Positions 18,146-28,400 of a stretch of DNA of 64,000 bases are shown here, piece after piece. The notes under the pieces are model-generated. The model ran no database searches. It had not been told where the DNA came from and worked only from the letters and a program-made list of their open reading frames with translations. Each line of letters opens with the position of its first letter. The stretch's first letter is position 1. Origin of the DNA: Bacteroidota bacterium (GTDB lineage: Bacteria > Bacteroidota > Bacteroidia > Bacteroidales > JABHKC01); contig JABHKC010000028.1 in assembly GCA_018692315.1 (NCBI GenBank), positions 1-64,000 on the forward strand, written 5' to 3'. A program made the position numbers and the translations under genes.

Positions 18146-20614
18146 TTAAAATCTTTGGCCTATAATAAAATGTGGCTGCCATTTGTTCACTCCCGATTTT
18201 CCTTCAATTTCGTCGAAGCCATATCCGAAGTCAACACCAAGCATTCCGAACATTGGCAGAAAAATACGAACACCGATACCTGCCGCACGTTTCACATCGA
18301 AAGGATTAAAATTACGGGATTCGTACCAGCAATTTCCTGCTTCGAGAAATGCCAGACCGTAAAGTGTTGCTTGCGGATTCAACGAGAGCGGATATCTTAA
18401 TTCCATTGTGAGTTTATTATAGATGTTTCCTCCACTTGAAGGTGTAAGTGCTCCATTGTCGTATCCTCGTAAGGCTATTGTTTCTCTTCCATACAAATTG
18501 TATCCGGAAAGTCCGTCTCCTCCTACATTGAATCCTTCGAAAGGCGAGGGCCCAATATCTGAATTGAAGTATCCCAAAAATCCAAATTCTGCTTTCGTAT
18601 TCAAAACTAAATCGCCAGCAATTCTCGAAAACCAGGAAGCTTTGAAATTCCATTTATGATACTCAATCCATTCATATTTGTCAAGATCTGTCATTTGTGA
18701 ATAATCTTTATTGTTCAATAATGAATATGGAGGTGTAACCTGTAGTTTTAATGAAAACAGTGATCCTCGACGAGGATAAATTGGTTGATCGATAGAGTTT
18801 CTGGCAAAAGTTGAAGAAATGCTTAAATTTTTTGATGTTCCGGTTTGAAAAATGAAATAGCTCCATTTGTTCAAATCATAGTGCTGGAAGCTAAGTTCGT
18901 TGTAGAGTGTGAAAAAATCGTCAGGAGCTTTCAATCGTTTTCCTAATCCGAGAGCAAGTCCTGTAATTGTCATTGATGTTCTGTCGGGGTCGTCTTTGTC
19001 TCTACCGTTCGATTGTATAGTATAATATGACGAAACTGTAAAACTATTAGGTTTTTTCCCGCCAAGCCATGGTTCAACAAACGAAAGATTATATGCTTGA
19101 TAATATATTCCATTTGATTGTGCTCTTACGCTAAGTCTTTGTCCGTCGCCAGCAGGCAATGGTCTCCATGCACCTTTTTTGAAAACATTTTTGGCAGAGA
19201 AATTATTAAATGATAGCCCTAAGGTTCCTACTATCATTCCGGCTCCCCAACCTCCGGAAAGTTCTATTTGGTCTGAAGGTTTTTCTTCTACAACATATTC
19301 GATATCTACTGTACCGTCAACTTGATTTGGAGTTGGATTTACACCTAATTTTTCTGGGTCGAAATAGCCAAGTTGTGCTAATTCTCGCTGTGTTCTGATT
19401 ATATCTGAACGGCTGAAAAGTTCGCCTGGTTTAGTTCTAATTTCACGCCGAATGACATGGTCGTTTGTTTTTGTATTTCCTGTTACAGTAATCTTGTTTA
19501 TTCGGGCTTGTTTGCCTTCATATATTCTAATTTCAATATCGATAGAATCGTTTTCAACTTTAACTTCTACCGGATTTGCATTAAAGAAAAGATAACCATC
19601 GTCCATGTATATTGAGGTAATTCCTCGCTCGTCCATATATAATTTTTCGTCGAGTACCGATTGGTCAAACAAATCTCCTTTTTTGATATCCAAAATTGCA
19701 TCTAATTGCTCGTTAGAGTATTTAGAATTTCCTATCCAAGAAACATTTCGGAAATAAAATTTATTCCCTTCTTCGATTTTAATATTGATTTTTATGGTTT
19801 TTTCATCATTTACATATATCGAATCGCTGACAATTTTTGCATCTCTGTAACCTTCAGAGTTATATTTATCGATTATTTTAAGTTTGTCTTCTTTATAAGT
19901 TTCTGAAATATATTTCGATGATTTAAAAATATTGTACCAGGTTTTCTGCTTTGTTTCTTTTAGTGTTTTTCTTAGTTTTTTATCAGAAAAAACTGTATTG
20001 CCTTCAATATTTATGTTTTGAATTTTTATTCTTTCCTTTTTGTCGATATGTATTTTCAGAATGACATGATTGATAAGATTTGTGTCGTTTTTTTGAGTGA
20101 TTGTTACTTCGGTATTTAGAAATCCTTTGTCAATGAAATAATCTTTAATCTTATTTATTGAATTATTTAAAACGTTGGCAGTTAGTTGGCTTCCCTTGAG
20201 TAAATTTAATTTTTCGTTTAGATCTTCGGTTTGCGATTTTTTAATTCCTTCGTAAGACCATTTCGACAATCGAGCTCGCTCTTGCAAATGAATGTTGAGG
20301 AATATTTTGTCGCCAACAATTTTGATAGCACTAATTTTCACATCGGAAAAAAGCCCTTGTTTCCAAAGTTTTTCAATGGCTTTTGAAATTTCTTCGCCCG
20401 GCACTTTCAATCTTTGACCAACAGCAAGCCCTGAAATTTGCACAAGCACGTCACCATCTAAATATTTTATTCCAGAAACTGTTACACCACCCAACTCATA
20501 TTCTTTGGGGCTTGCATAGCTTATTCCTTCTACTCCCGAATTGAGCGAAATTTGCGAAAAAGATAGTAGTTGAATTAAGATGAGTATGGTTAATAGAAAT
20601 ATTTTTTTGAGCAT
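18146..20614 (-). CDS. bamA: Outer membrane protein assembly factor BamA
   Basis: The 822-residue protein has a signal peptide (ending about LSFSQ), several POTRA repeats (about residues 35-440) and a C-terminal 16-strand barrel with the loop-6-type GGDGLSGYNLYGRE and RGYDNG. The last residue is Phe, as expected for a barrel recognition signal. It inserts outer-membrane proteins. Its neighbours are the two OmpH chaperones downstream and uppS upstream. Confidence 0.96.
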   Translation of the reverse strand: MLKKIFLLTILILIQLLSFSQISLNSGVEGISYASPKEYELGGVTVSGIKYLDGDVLVQISGLAVGQRLKVPGEEISKAIEKLWKQGLFSDVKISAIKIVGDKIFLNIHLQERARLSKWSYEGIKKSQTEDLNEKLNLLKGSQLTANVLNNSINKIKDYFIDKGFLNTEVTITQKNDTNLINHVILKIHIDKKERIKIQNINIEGNTVFSDKKLRKTLKETKQKTWYNIFKSSKYISETYKEDKLKIIDKYNSEGYRDAKIVSDSIYVNDEKTIKINIKIEEGNKFYFRNVSWIGNSKYSNEQLDAILDIKKGDLFDQSVLDEKLYMDERGITSIYMDDGYLFFNANPVEVKVENDSIDIEIRIYEGKQARINKITVTGNTKTNDHVIRREIRTKPGELFSRSDIIRTQRELAQLGYFDPEKLGVNPTPNQVDGTVDIEYVVEEKPSDQIELSGGWGAGMIVGTLGLSFNNFSAKNVFKKGAWRPLPAGDGQRLSVRAQSNGIYYQAYNLSFVEPWLGGKKPNSFTVSSYYTIQSNGRDKDDPDRTSMTITGLALGLGKRLKAPDDFFTLYNELSFQHYDLNKWSYFIFQTGTSKNLSISSTFARNSIDQPIYPRRGSLFSLKLQVTPPYSLLNNKDYSQMTDLDKYEWIEYHKWNFKASWFSRIAGDLVLNTKAEFGFLGYFNSDIGPSPFEGFNVGGDGLSGYNLYGRETIALRGYDNGALTPSSGGNIYNKLTMELRYPLSLNPQATLYGLAFLEAGNCWYESRNFNPFDVKRAAGIGVRIFLPMFGMLGVDFGYGFDEIEGKSGVNKWQPHFIIGQRF

Positions 20615-20648
20615 TATTTATTTTGTTTTATTAATTCAAATTCTAAAA

Positions 20649-21068
20649 TTATTCTTTTGCTACTTTCATTTTCATTAGCAAAGGTTCCACAACAAATTCT
20701 AAAAGCAAAGTAGTATCTGTATGATGTATCACAATATATTCCTCTTTTTTATTATTGGCTTTTAGAACTAATGAATTGTCGTTTTTATTATATTCAAATG
20801 TGCCATTTACAGTTTTGTGATCTTTTATTATGGCTTGATATTTATTGTCTTTATCAAATTCATAGGTTTTTAAAGCAAATATCTGATTTAAATAAGCCAT
20901 TCTGAATTGTTTTTTCTTATCGTTTTTATCTTCTTTTTCGAGGCTTTCTATCCCTGTTATTTGCCATTTTTTTAGCAAAAATGTACTATCATTATTTTGG
21001 CAAGAAATGAAAATGAATAAAAGTAATATTAAAACATATTTTGCGATTCTCAACTGAAAACATTTCAT
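20649..21068 (-). CDS. Small lipoprotein of unknown function
   Basis: The 139-residue protein has a hydrophobic N-terminus ending in a lipobox-like FISC (Cys about residue 23), so it should be a lipoprotein. The rest (KWQITGIESLEKED, then strands with NGTFEYNKNDNSLVL) resembles a small lipocalin-like beta fold, but I do not recognise a named family. It lies between uppS (24 bp) and bamA (34 bp), so a role in the envelope is likely. Confidence 0.7.
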   Translation of the reverse strand: MKCFQLRIAKYVLILLLFIFISCQNNDSTFLLKKWQITGIESLEKEDKNDKKKQFRMAYLNQIFALKTYEFDKDNKYQAIIKDHKTVNGTFEYNKNDNSLVLKANNKKEEYIVIHHTDTTLLLEFVVEPLLMKMKVAKE

Positions 21069-21092
21069 AGCGTCATTGGATTTTAGAATATA

Positions 21093-21830
21093 TTATATCT
21101 GTTCGCTGGTTTTACCAAATCTGCGTTCTCTTGATTGGTATTCGAAAATGGCTTCATAGAATTCTTCTTTTCCAAATTCGGGCCAATATTTTTTTGTAAA
21201 ATATAGTTCTGAATATGCTATTTGCCAAAGCAAGAAATTGCTAATTCTATATTCTCCACCGGTGCGAATCAAAAGTTCAGGATCTGGATACTTTTTTGTT
21301 GAAAGATTTTCTGTTAGTAAGTTTTCATCAATATTCTCAATTGAAATATTTTCATTAATAGCTTGTTTCGCGATGTTTTTAACGGCTTCGACAATTTCCC
21401 ATTTCGAGCTATAGCTCAAGGCTAAAATTAGCGACAAGCCGGTACATTTTGATGTGTTGGCAATGGCTTTATTTAATTTGCTACTCACATTTTTTGGAAG
21501 ACGATTTAAATTGCCGATTGCAAGCAGACGAACATTATTTTCGATTAAATTTTTTACCTCACGGTTTATCATTGTGATTAATAGAGACATAAGTGCATTA
21601 ACTTCTGCCTCAGACCTGTTCCAATTTTCTGTCGAAAAAGTATATAAAGTAAGATATTCAATTCCGATTTCGCCCGATGCTTCAACAATATTCCGTACAG
21701 AGTCGGCTCCTTTTCTATGACCGAAAACTCTTTGTTTGCCTCTTTCTTTGGCCCAGCGACCATTGCCGTCCATTATTATGGCAACATGTTTGGGTAGTTT
21801 TGTAGTATCTATTTTTTCTTTATAAAGCAT
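21093..21830 (-). CDS. uppS: Isoprenyl transferase (undecaprenyl diphosphate synthase)
   Basis: The 245-residue cis-prenyltransferase has HVAIIMDGNGRWAKERG (the catalytic Asp and diphosphate-binding residues), TLYTFSTENWNR and the C-terminal PDPELLIRTGGEYRISNFLLWQ. It makes the C55 lipid carrier for peptidoglycan and other glycans. It sits upstream of bamA in the outer-membrane biogenesis block. Confidence 0.96.
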   Translation of the reverse strand: MLYKEKIDTTKLPKHVAIIMDGNGRWAKERGKQRVFGHRKGADSVRNIVEASGEIGIEYLTLYTFSTENWNRSEAEVNALMSLLITMINREVKNLIENNVRLLAIGNLNRLPKNVSSKLNKAIANTSKCTGLSLILALSYSSKWEIVEAVKNIAKQAINENISIENIDENLLTENLSTKKYPDPELLIRTGGEYRISNFLLWQIAYSELYFTKKYWPEFGKEEFYEAIFEYQSRERRFGKTSEQI

Positions 21831-21849
21831 TTGGATTAAAATAAATTAT

Positions 21850-21878
21850 AAATATTCCTTACATTGTTAGGAATATTT
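21850..21878 (-). terminator. Hairpin between the HsdR-like gene and uppS
   Basis: AAATATTCCT pairs perfectly with AGGAATATTT around a 9-nt loop. The following run is T-rich on the plus strand and AT-rich on the minus. It would end transcription of the nuclease gene, though its closeness to the uppS start leaves other roles open. Confidence 0.45.
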
Positions 21879-21932
21879 TTTCTGCAAATTATGTACATCT
21901 TAATGTTATTTTAAATTTTGTTATAAGAAAAA

Positions 21933-23030
21933 TTACATATTTTCAGAATAGCGCATAGCTGAGTTTATTATTTCATTTGAATATTTGTAGATATGTTCTA
22001 TTTTGTCTATCGGATATTTTTTTTCATTTTTTTCTTCATCAATTATGCTGAGATATTTTTGTTTAGTATCAAATCGAAGCCTACAAATTGGCTGTCTATT
22101 ATTATTGTCAAGCAATATGCCAAAATATGATTTGGTATCTCTGTATGCGATTCTTTCTTTTTCAAAATGGGGGTTTAAAATATCTAAAACCACTTCATAC
22201 CCATTCATTTCTTCTTGGGTTGTAATTATTCCTCGTTCCTCGTCTTTGAAAAGAATTATTTCACGAGGATCTAGGCTTGTATTATCTGTTTCTGCAATTG
22301 TTTCTATTTGTTTTTTTTCTTCTTTTGTAAGAGCAGATTTTAATCGGTCGTTTATTGTTTCATTAATTTTATGATTAAGTGCTTTTTTAACTATTTTATG
22401 AAATTGAAGAATGACTTTTTCTGTAAATCTTCCTGAATATACTTTACTTGCAAAATATTTAACAAGTTCGTCTGATGGATTATCTAATTCTTTGTAAAAA
22501 GCAGATTTTATTGCACTGTAGTACTTCATCTCACCTGCTACATCAAACAGTTCTTCTACATCAAACGAATTTTTATGAAATTTACTAAGTTCACCAACGA
22601 TATTTTCTTTAATGTTTTCTAAATCAAATTCTAAAAATGGTTTTTTATCCATTTTATTTTCTTCATCTATGTCTGTGTAAAATCTATATATTATTCCATT
22701 TGTTAATATGCCAAATTTTGCTTTTGTAAAACTAAAATATCTTTCTAACTGAGTATTATGTAAATCCAAATTTTCTTTCCAATGTTTGCATTCAATAATA
22801 ATTATTGGCTCATCATCCTTTTTTATGCAATAATCCACTTTTTCACCTTTTTTATTGCTTATATCTGCAACAAACTCAGGTATTACTTCAAGTGGATTAA
22901 AAATATCATATCCTAGAAGTTGCATAAATGGCATTACAAAAGCATTCTTTGTTGCTTCCTCTGTAAGAATTTTTTCTTTTAAATCCAAAACTCTAGTACT
23001 AAGGTTTTCTAAACTTTTATGAATTTCCAT
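21933..23030 (-). CDS. Stand-alone HsdR-N-type restriction endonuclease-like protein
   Basis: The 365-residue protein has the type I restriction enzyme R-protein N-terminal (PD-(D/E)XK) nuclease pattern: EKVDYCIKK, then IIIIECKHW, then QLERYFSFTKAKFGILTNG (about residues 40-120). The C-terminal half is not recognised. There is no helicase part and no HsdM or HsdS nearby. Such lone genes occur across bacteria and are thought to be nucleases or defence proteins, without a set function. It lies between the DUF6089 gene and uppS, which suggests a later insertion. Confidence 0.8.
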   Translation of the reverse strand: MEIHKSLENLSTRVLDLKEKILTEEATKNAFVMPFMQLLGYDIFNPLEVIPEFVADISNKKGEKVDYCIKKDDEPIIIIECKHWKENLDLHNTQLERYFSFTKAKFGILTNGIIYRFYTDIDEENKMDKKPFLEFDLENIKENIVGELSKFHKNSFDVEELFDVAGEMKYYSAIKSAFYKELDNPSDELVKYFASKVYSGRFTEKVILQFHKIVKKALNHKINETINDRLKSALTKEEKKQIETIAETDNTSLDPREIILFKDEERGIITTQEEMNGYEVVLDILNPHFEKERIAYRDTKSYFGILLDNNNRQPICRLRFDTKQKYLSIIDEEKNEKKYPIDKIEHIYKYSNEIINSAMRYSENM

Positions 23031-23076
23031 AATTAATATGTTTTACTGTTAATAAATATCATTGTACACTTACCTT

Positions 23077-23784
23077 TTATTCATACATATCTAATTCGCC
23101 ATAAGCAGGACATTTTATTCTTTTATAAAAGAATTTATATGTTATGAAAATTCCGGCATATGAAAACCAATCGTTATGATTTTTTATTGAAAGTTGCCTA
23201 TATTCATCTTTCTCATTGTCAAAAATATCATCAATTAGCGGATTTCCATCGTATTCTCCAAGTCCGTCTATTTCGTCAGTGAATGTTTTTCTTAAGCCCC
23301 ATTCACAGCCCATACTTAGCTTTTCGGTAATATAAAATTTAAAACCTAAACCAAAAGGAATTCCCATTTGCAGTTTAACATCGGGTGTATAAAACCAATT
23401 TAAGCCGGCAGTTACATACGGAGCCAACCTGTGTTTGTCGCTCGTGGTTATATATGGCAAAAAGTTGAATTCTAACTGAAACGCAAAATTTAAAAATGGT
23501 GTAGAAAAACTTGCAGCACGCAACTCCTGATAATTGTTATTATATAAAAGATCGTCGCCCGAAAGTTGGCCATAAACCAAACTCCCTCTTAACGAATATC
23601 GAAAATCGAAGGAATGACGATACATCAAGCCGAAAGCAGGATGAATAGATTGAAAATGATATGTTGGATTTATATCGCCAAGATAATAGCTGGTTCCTGC
23701 CATAAGACCAATATCGCCATTTTTTTGCCCTTTCAGAAAAAAAGGTGCAAACACAACAAGAACTATTATCAAGCTTTTCTTCAT
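23077..23784 (-). CDS. DUF6089 family outer-membrane beta-barrel protein
   Basis: The protein is about 235 residues from the ATG at 23784; an upstream ATG at 23808 would add 8 residues before the signal peptide. After the signal (cleaved about FFLKGQ) comes GDIGLMAGTSYYLGDINP, then alternating strands, PYVTAGLNWFYTPDV and a C-terminal WFSYAGIFITYKF. This is the Bacteroidota DUF6089 family, which occurs next to uppS and bamA and is of unknown function. Confidence 0.8.
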   Translation of the reverse strand: MKKSLIIVLVVFAPFFLKGQKNGDIGLMAGTSYYLGDINPTYHFQSIHPAFGLMYRHSFDFRYSLRGSLVYGQLSGDDLLYNNNYQELRAASFSTPFLNFAFQLEFNFLPYITTSDKHRLAPYVTAGLNWFYTPDVKLQMGIPFGLGFKFYITEKLSMGCEWGLRKTFTDEIDGLGEYDGNPLIDDIFDNEKDEYRQLSIKNHNDWFSYAGIFITYKFFYKRIKCPAYGELDMYE

Positions 23785-23905
23785 ATAAAATCCTAAACGT
23801 TTTTGCAAAAAAACATAATTAGTACAAAAAAATTGTAATTCATTAACAATTTTTAACCACTAATTATTTAGTAAATAACTATTTATATTTAGCTTCAAAA
23901 AGCTG

Positions 23906-23913
23906 CAAAAGTA
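23906..23913 (-). promoter_or_regulatory. Candidate -7 box for the DUF6089 gene
   Basis: On the minus strand this reads TACTTTTG followed by C, matching TAnnTTTGC. It lies about 120 bases upstream of the DUF6089 start, which would leave a longish leader. Confidence 0.35.
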
Positions 23914-23959
23914 ATATTTATTTATTTGAAAAAAAGTTATTCTGATTTGGATTTTTTCA

Positions 23960-25345
23960 TTAGAAATTCAAAGGAAAATGCAAGCCAACATAAGGCATAA
24001 TTGTATGGTCGGCTTCAAATGAACCATCTTCTGTAGTTAAGAATGTCCATTTGTAATCGACTCCTGCAAGCAAAAATGGGAGAATTTTGTAAGCAACCCT
24101 AACTGTTGCTATTGAGTTTTCGTCGATAACAAGTGCATCGCTTAAATCTGCAATATTGCCTTTCAAGTAGTGTGCGCTAAGCATAAATTTTGGAATTAAA
24201 TTGGGAGCTTCGGCGCTAAGTTGGAGCAGTGCCGGCGATGTTTCGCTTACATTGTCGGGCAATAATATGCTACCACCAACATGTATTTTGTCGATTAAAG
24301 TTGCAAACAAAGATCCATAAATTCCCTGAAGTTTTTCGGAAGAAGCAAGACTATACAATTTTGCATCTTTATTGATTTCATACACTGCATCGAAAAATTG
24401 AGGTATGAAACAGTCGGAATACCAAAGACGTTCTATTCTGGCATTTAATACAAAAACATTTCCAATAATATTCATTCGCGAAGCTAAACCTACGCTAATT
24501 CCATCGCCTTTATCGTATTTTTGAAATAATGGAGAATAAATTTTTGCCAGCTCATTTTCTAATAATTTGTTTTTCGTTAACAATCCATACTGGCAATATC
24601 CTGTCAAATCAATAAACGATGTGTTTAGAAAGAAAAGACCTATATCTGCAGAATAAGCATCAAAACCATCTTCCAAAAATCTATTGGTTGGATAATCATA
24701 ACCGGAGGCTGTTTGGTCGTGGTCAGTTACATAAGTAGCACCTATTTCAATGGTTTTTACAATAGGTATGGAGGTATGACCAAACGGTTTGAAATATGGG
24801 CGAACAGCAAGCAAATTCAGCGAACTTGCATCGAAATCGCTGTATAGGCCTTCAATTCCGAATCTGTCTTTTATTAGAATATCGTAGCTAATTCCTGTTT
24901 TACGTTTTTCGTAGCTAATTGAGTTTGAATAGTTATTTACCAATATCCCGAAACCTATATATGAGCCGGTAAGGTCGCCAACTTTCACATGAATAGGATC
25001 TTGTTTTTTCCGCCCGTAGCGAACATATCTTATTAAACGTAAAGCTCCGGTACCGCCTTTAAATTCTTCGGTTCTTATTGATCCATCTTCAATATTGAAC
25101 ATAAGTGGGACATCTAATCCGAAGCCAACTTTTCCGATAGCAAGTTCCGGTTGGAACCTGAATCCAAAATAGGTTTGGTCTCCTATTTTCGATAATCCGA
25201 AATTTGCGTCAATATAACTTTGGCTATCGAAACCGGCAGAACTACAATTGGCTATTCCGGCAGGAGATTGAGCAAAAGATGAATTAGAAAAAGAGATAAA
25301 TGCTCCTACAAATATTAAAATGCTTAAAACTTTTATAGACTTCAT
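23960..25345 (-). CDS. Outer-membrane beta-barrel protein of unknown function
   Basis: The 461-residue protein has a signal peptide (cleaved about SSFAQ). The rest has alternating hydrophobic and polar strands throughout and ends in Phe (GLHFPLNF), as expected for an outer-membrane barrel. I do not recognise the family. It is divergent from a large histidine kinase, with a -7 box for each gene in the shared 86-bp gap. Confidence 0.65.
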   Translation of the reverse strand: MKSIKVLSILIFVGAFISFSNSSFAQSPAGIANCSSAGFDSQSYIDANFGLSKIGDQTYFGFRFQPELAIGKVGFGLDVPLMFNIEDGSIRTEEFKGGTGALRLIRYVRYGRKKQDPIHVKVGDLTGSYIGFGILVNNYSNSISYEKRKTGISYDILIKDRFGIEGLYSDFDASSLNLLAVRPYFKPFGHTSIPIVKTIEIGATYVTDHDQTASGYDYPTNRFLEDGFDAYSADIGLFFLNTSFIDLTGYCQYGLLTKNKLLENELAKIYSPLFQKYDKGDGISVGLASRMNIIGNVFVLNARIERLWYSDCFIPQFFDAVYEINKDAKLYSLASSEKLQGIYGSLFATLIDKIHVGGSILLPDNVSETSPALLQLSAEAPNLIPKFMLSAHYLKGNIADLSDALVIDENSIATVRVAYKILPFLLAGVDYKWTFLTTEDGSFEADHTIMPYVGLHFPLNF

Positions 25346-25381
25346 ATTTTTATAATTATATTATGAAATTATTTTCAGAGA

Positions 25382-25389
25382 CAAAAATA
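25382..25389 (-). promoter_or_regulatory. Bacteroidota -7 box for the outer-membrane protein gene
   Basis: On the minus strand this reads TATTTTTG, an exact TAnnTTTG, 36 bases upstream of the start at 25345. Confidence 0.45.
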
Positions 25390-25400
25390 TCAAAATAATT

Positions 25401-25408
25401 TATCTTTG
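25401..25408 (+). promoter_or_regulatory. Bacteroidota -7 box for the histidine kinase
   Basis: TATCTTTG matches TAnnTTTG and lies 23 bases upstream of the ATG at 25432. Confidence 0.5.
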
Positions 25409-25431
25409 AACAGATTTAATTCTATATAATT

Positions 25432-28400
25432 ATGAAGTATCTGCCGCTAATAAGGTATTTTTTATTGACAATCGTTTTCGTTATTTTATCGTATTTGTCA
25501 GATTTTTTGACAAACGAAAAAAATAATCCATCGGTCGAACCAGAAAAATTTCGAACAACTTTACTCAAAAAGGAAAAGCAGTTGGAACAAATTGTAGATG
25601 AAGTTTCATTGAACTTGAGTGGAAGATCCCTTAAAGAATTTGTGATAAGCAATTCACAGAATTTGATTGAAGATTTGATTGAAGACAATTGTGCAATTCT
25701 GATATTTCGAACAGATAGTTTGGTTTTTTGGTCGGACAATTCCATTCCTATTGATGAAAATATTCAGAAATTATTGAATGCCTCGCAAGTTTTGTTTTTG
25801 TCAAATGCATGGTATTATTCGCTTTCGGAGCAATTTGACGATTATACGATCGTTGGATTAATTCTTTTGAAACACAAATATTCTTACGAAAATAAATTTC
25901 TTGAAAATAAATTTCAGAATGATTTTGAGCTAAGTTCAGCTTATGATATTTCATTGTCGGAATCGGGAAATAATATAAATATATATGACGAATCTGGCAA
26001 ATATTTGCTTTCTCTTTATCGATCAAGAAATTTTAGCAACGAAAATTCATTAAATCTGACATCAATAATATTCTTTTTTCTTGCAATCATCTTTTTTCTT
26101 CTTTTTGTGAAGGAAATGGTTTTCAGAAATTGCAAATCGCAAATTCTTTGTTTTGCTTCGATAATAGTTTTTCTGCTGTTTCTTAGGTTTTTAATGATAA
26201 AATATTGTTTTCCTGCAATTTGTTACTCACACCAACTTTTCGACCCACAGCTTTTTGGCAAATCGTTTTGGTTCAAATCGTTGGGTGATTTTTTCATAAA
26301 CTCAATATTCCTGCTTTATGGTGTTTTTCTATTATTTAATTTTAAAAACAAACTCGAAATCCAAAATAGCGACAATCGGAAGAGTGTAATAATAATTTTT
26401 GTTTTGTTAGTTTTTATCGAATTGGTTTTTCTATCAATAAATTATTTGATGGAAAGCATCATTTTAAATTCAACTGTTAATTTATACGTTTTCCAAATAT
26501 TCGAAATCAATGTATTCACTTTTTTCGCATATCTGATTTTCGCATCACTAATTTTAACTTTATTTCTCGTTGTTGATTTTGCTCTAAAAATTATTTCAAA
26601 TCTGTCTAAATATAGTGGTTTTCTAATTATTTTCGTGGCAACGAGCATTCCGGTTTTTGTAATTTCATTTTTTGCCGGATATGAAATTCGGCATTTTTCC
26701 ATCTTGTTTTTTTATGTTTTTGTTGTAACAATTTCTGTTTTTCATTACAAAAAAGTTCAATTTCAGTATTCAACAATTGTATTAATTCTTTTGATAGTAT
26801 CTTCATTCACAGTTCTTTTAATAATAAATACGAGTTCTGAAAAAGAAAAAGAAATTCAGAAAGTTTTGGCTGTGAACATTTCTAACCAGCACGATGTGGT
26901 TGCAGAACTTCTGTTGGTCGATTTCGAAGGAAAAATTAAATCAGATACTCAAATGACAAAATTTTTGGAAAGTCCTTATGAGTTGGAAGAGGAAATTTAT
27001 AATCATTTGAAACGCAACTATTTTCATGGATTTTGGGGCAAATACAATTTTCAGATTTATCTTTGCGGCGAAACTGACAGCTTGATTGTTGAACCTGAAA
27101 ACGAAAACAGGCACTGCATAAATTTTTTTAGCGAACTAATTGATAATCACGGAATAATAGTTGAGAACACAAATTTCTATTATCTGAATAATGTGAGCGA
27201 GCGAATTAGTTATCTTGGATATTCAAAATTTCCGAATCTATCGGATTCTGCTTATTTTACTGTTTATTTTGAACTAAACTCAAAATTGGTAAGTCAGGAA
27301 CTGGGCTACCCCGAATTGTTGCTGAACGAAAAATTGAGCAAACTTTCAAGCATAGATGAATATTCTTACGCAAAATACAAAAACAACGAACTGGTAACAC
27401 AAGCCGGAAATTTCCCATATAGCCTGAATAGCGAAACTTATGTTTTGCCCGATGAGGAGTATTTTTTCACAAAGTTCGACGATTTCGACCATTTGGTTTA
27501 TAAGATTGATAATGAGAATACTATAATTTTGAGCAAGCCCGCATTCAAAATTTTAGATATCCTAATTTCTCTATCGTATATTTTTGTATTCTATCATCTG
27601 CTCGTTACACTTTTGTCTTTCATAAAAGTTTCATCAAACAGATTTTCGAAAGTTGGAATTTCGAGTTATAGTTTCGATTTGAAAAATAAAATTAAGCTTA
27701 CTATGATTTCGATATTGATTTTTTCCCTGCTATTGATTGGTGGAGGGACTATCTATTACAATATCAAGCAGTTTGAAGAAAAACATCACGAAATTATTAG
27801 CGAAAAAATACAATCTGTTTTAATTGAGGTTGAGCACAAATTGGCAAACGAGACAGAATTTTCCGATGAAATTTATGAATATTTGACCTATTATCTAATA
27901 AAATTTTCTAATGTATTTTATTCTGATATAAACGTTTACGATTTGGAAGGGAATTTATTTTCATCCTCTCGCTCCGAGATTTTCAATAAATTTTTGGTTG
28001 GCAGAAAAATAAATCCTGATGCCTACAGAGAATTAATTATCAACAAAAAAGCGAAATTCATTCATAGCGAAAACATCGGGAAATTGAATTTTTTGTCGGC
28101 ATATGTTCCTTTCAGAAACAACAACAATAAAATAATTGCCTATCTGAATTTGCCATATTTTACAAAACAGTCGGTGCTGAAAAAGGAAATTTCGGTTTTG
28201 GTGGTTGCAGTAGTAAATATGTACGTAATACTTATTTTATTGACTATTGCAATTACGGTTTTCGTGTCGAACAAACTTACTAAACCACTCCAATTGATTC
28301 AAGACAAAATTAGAAACACAAGTTTAGACAAACCCAACGAACCTATTGATTATGAAAGTAATGACGAAATTGGGAATTTAATAAAAGATTATAATCGAAT

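Noticed and set aside
21933-23030. HsdR-like gene as part of a type I restriction system
   Set aside because: No HsdM, HsdS or helicase part is present nearby, so it is described as a stand-alone nuclease-like protein.
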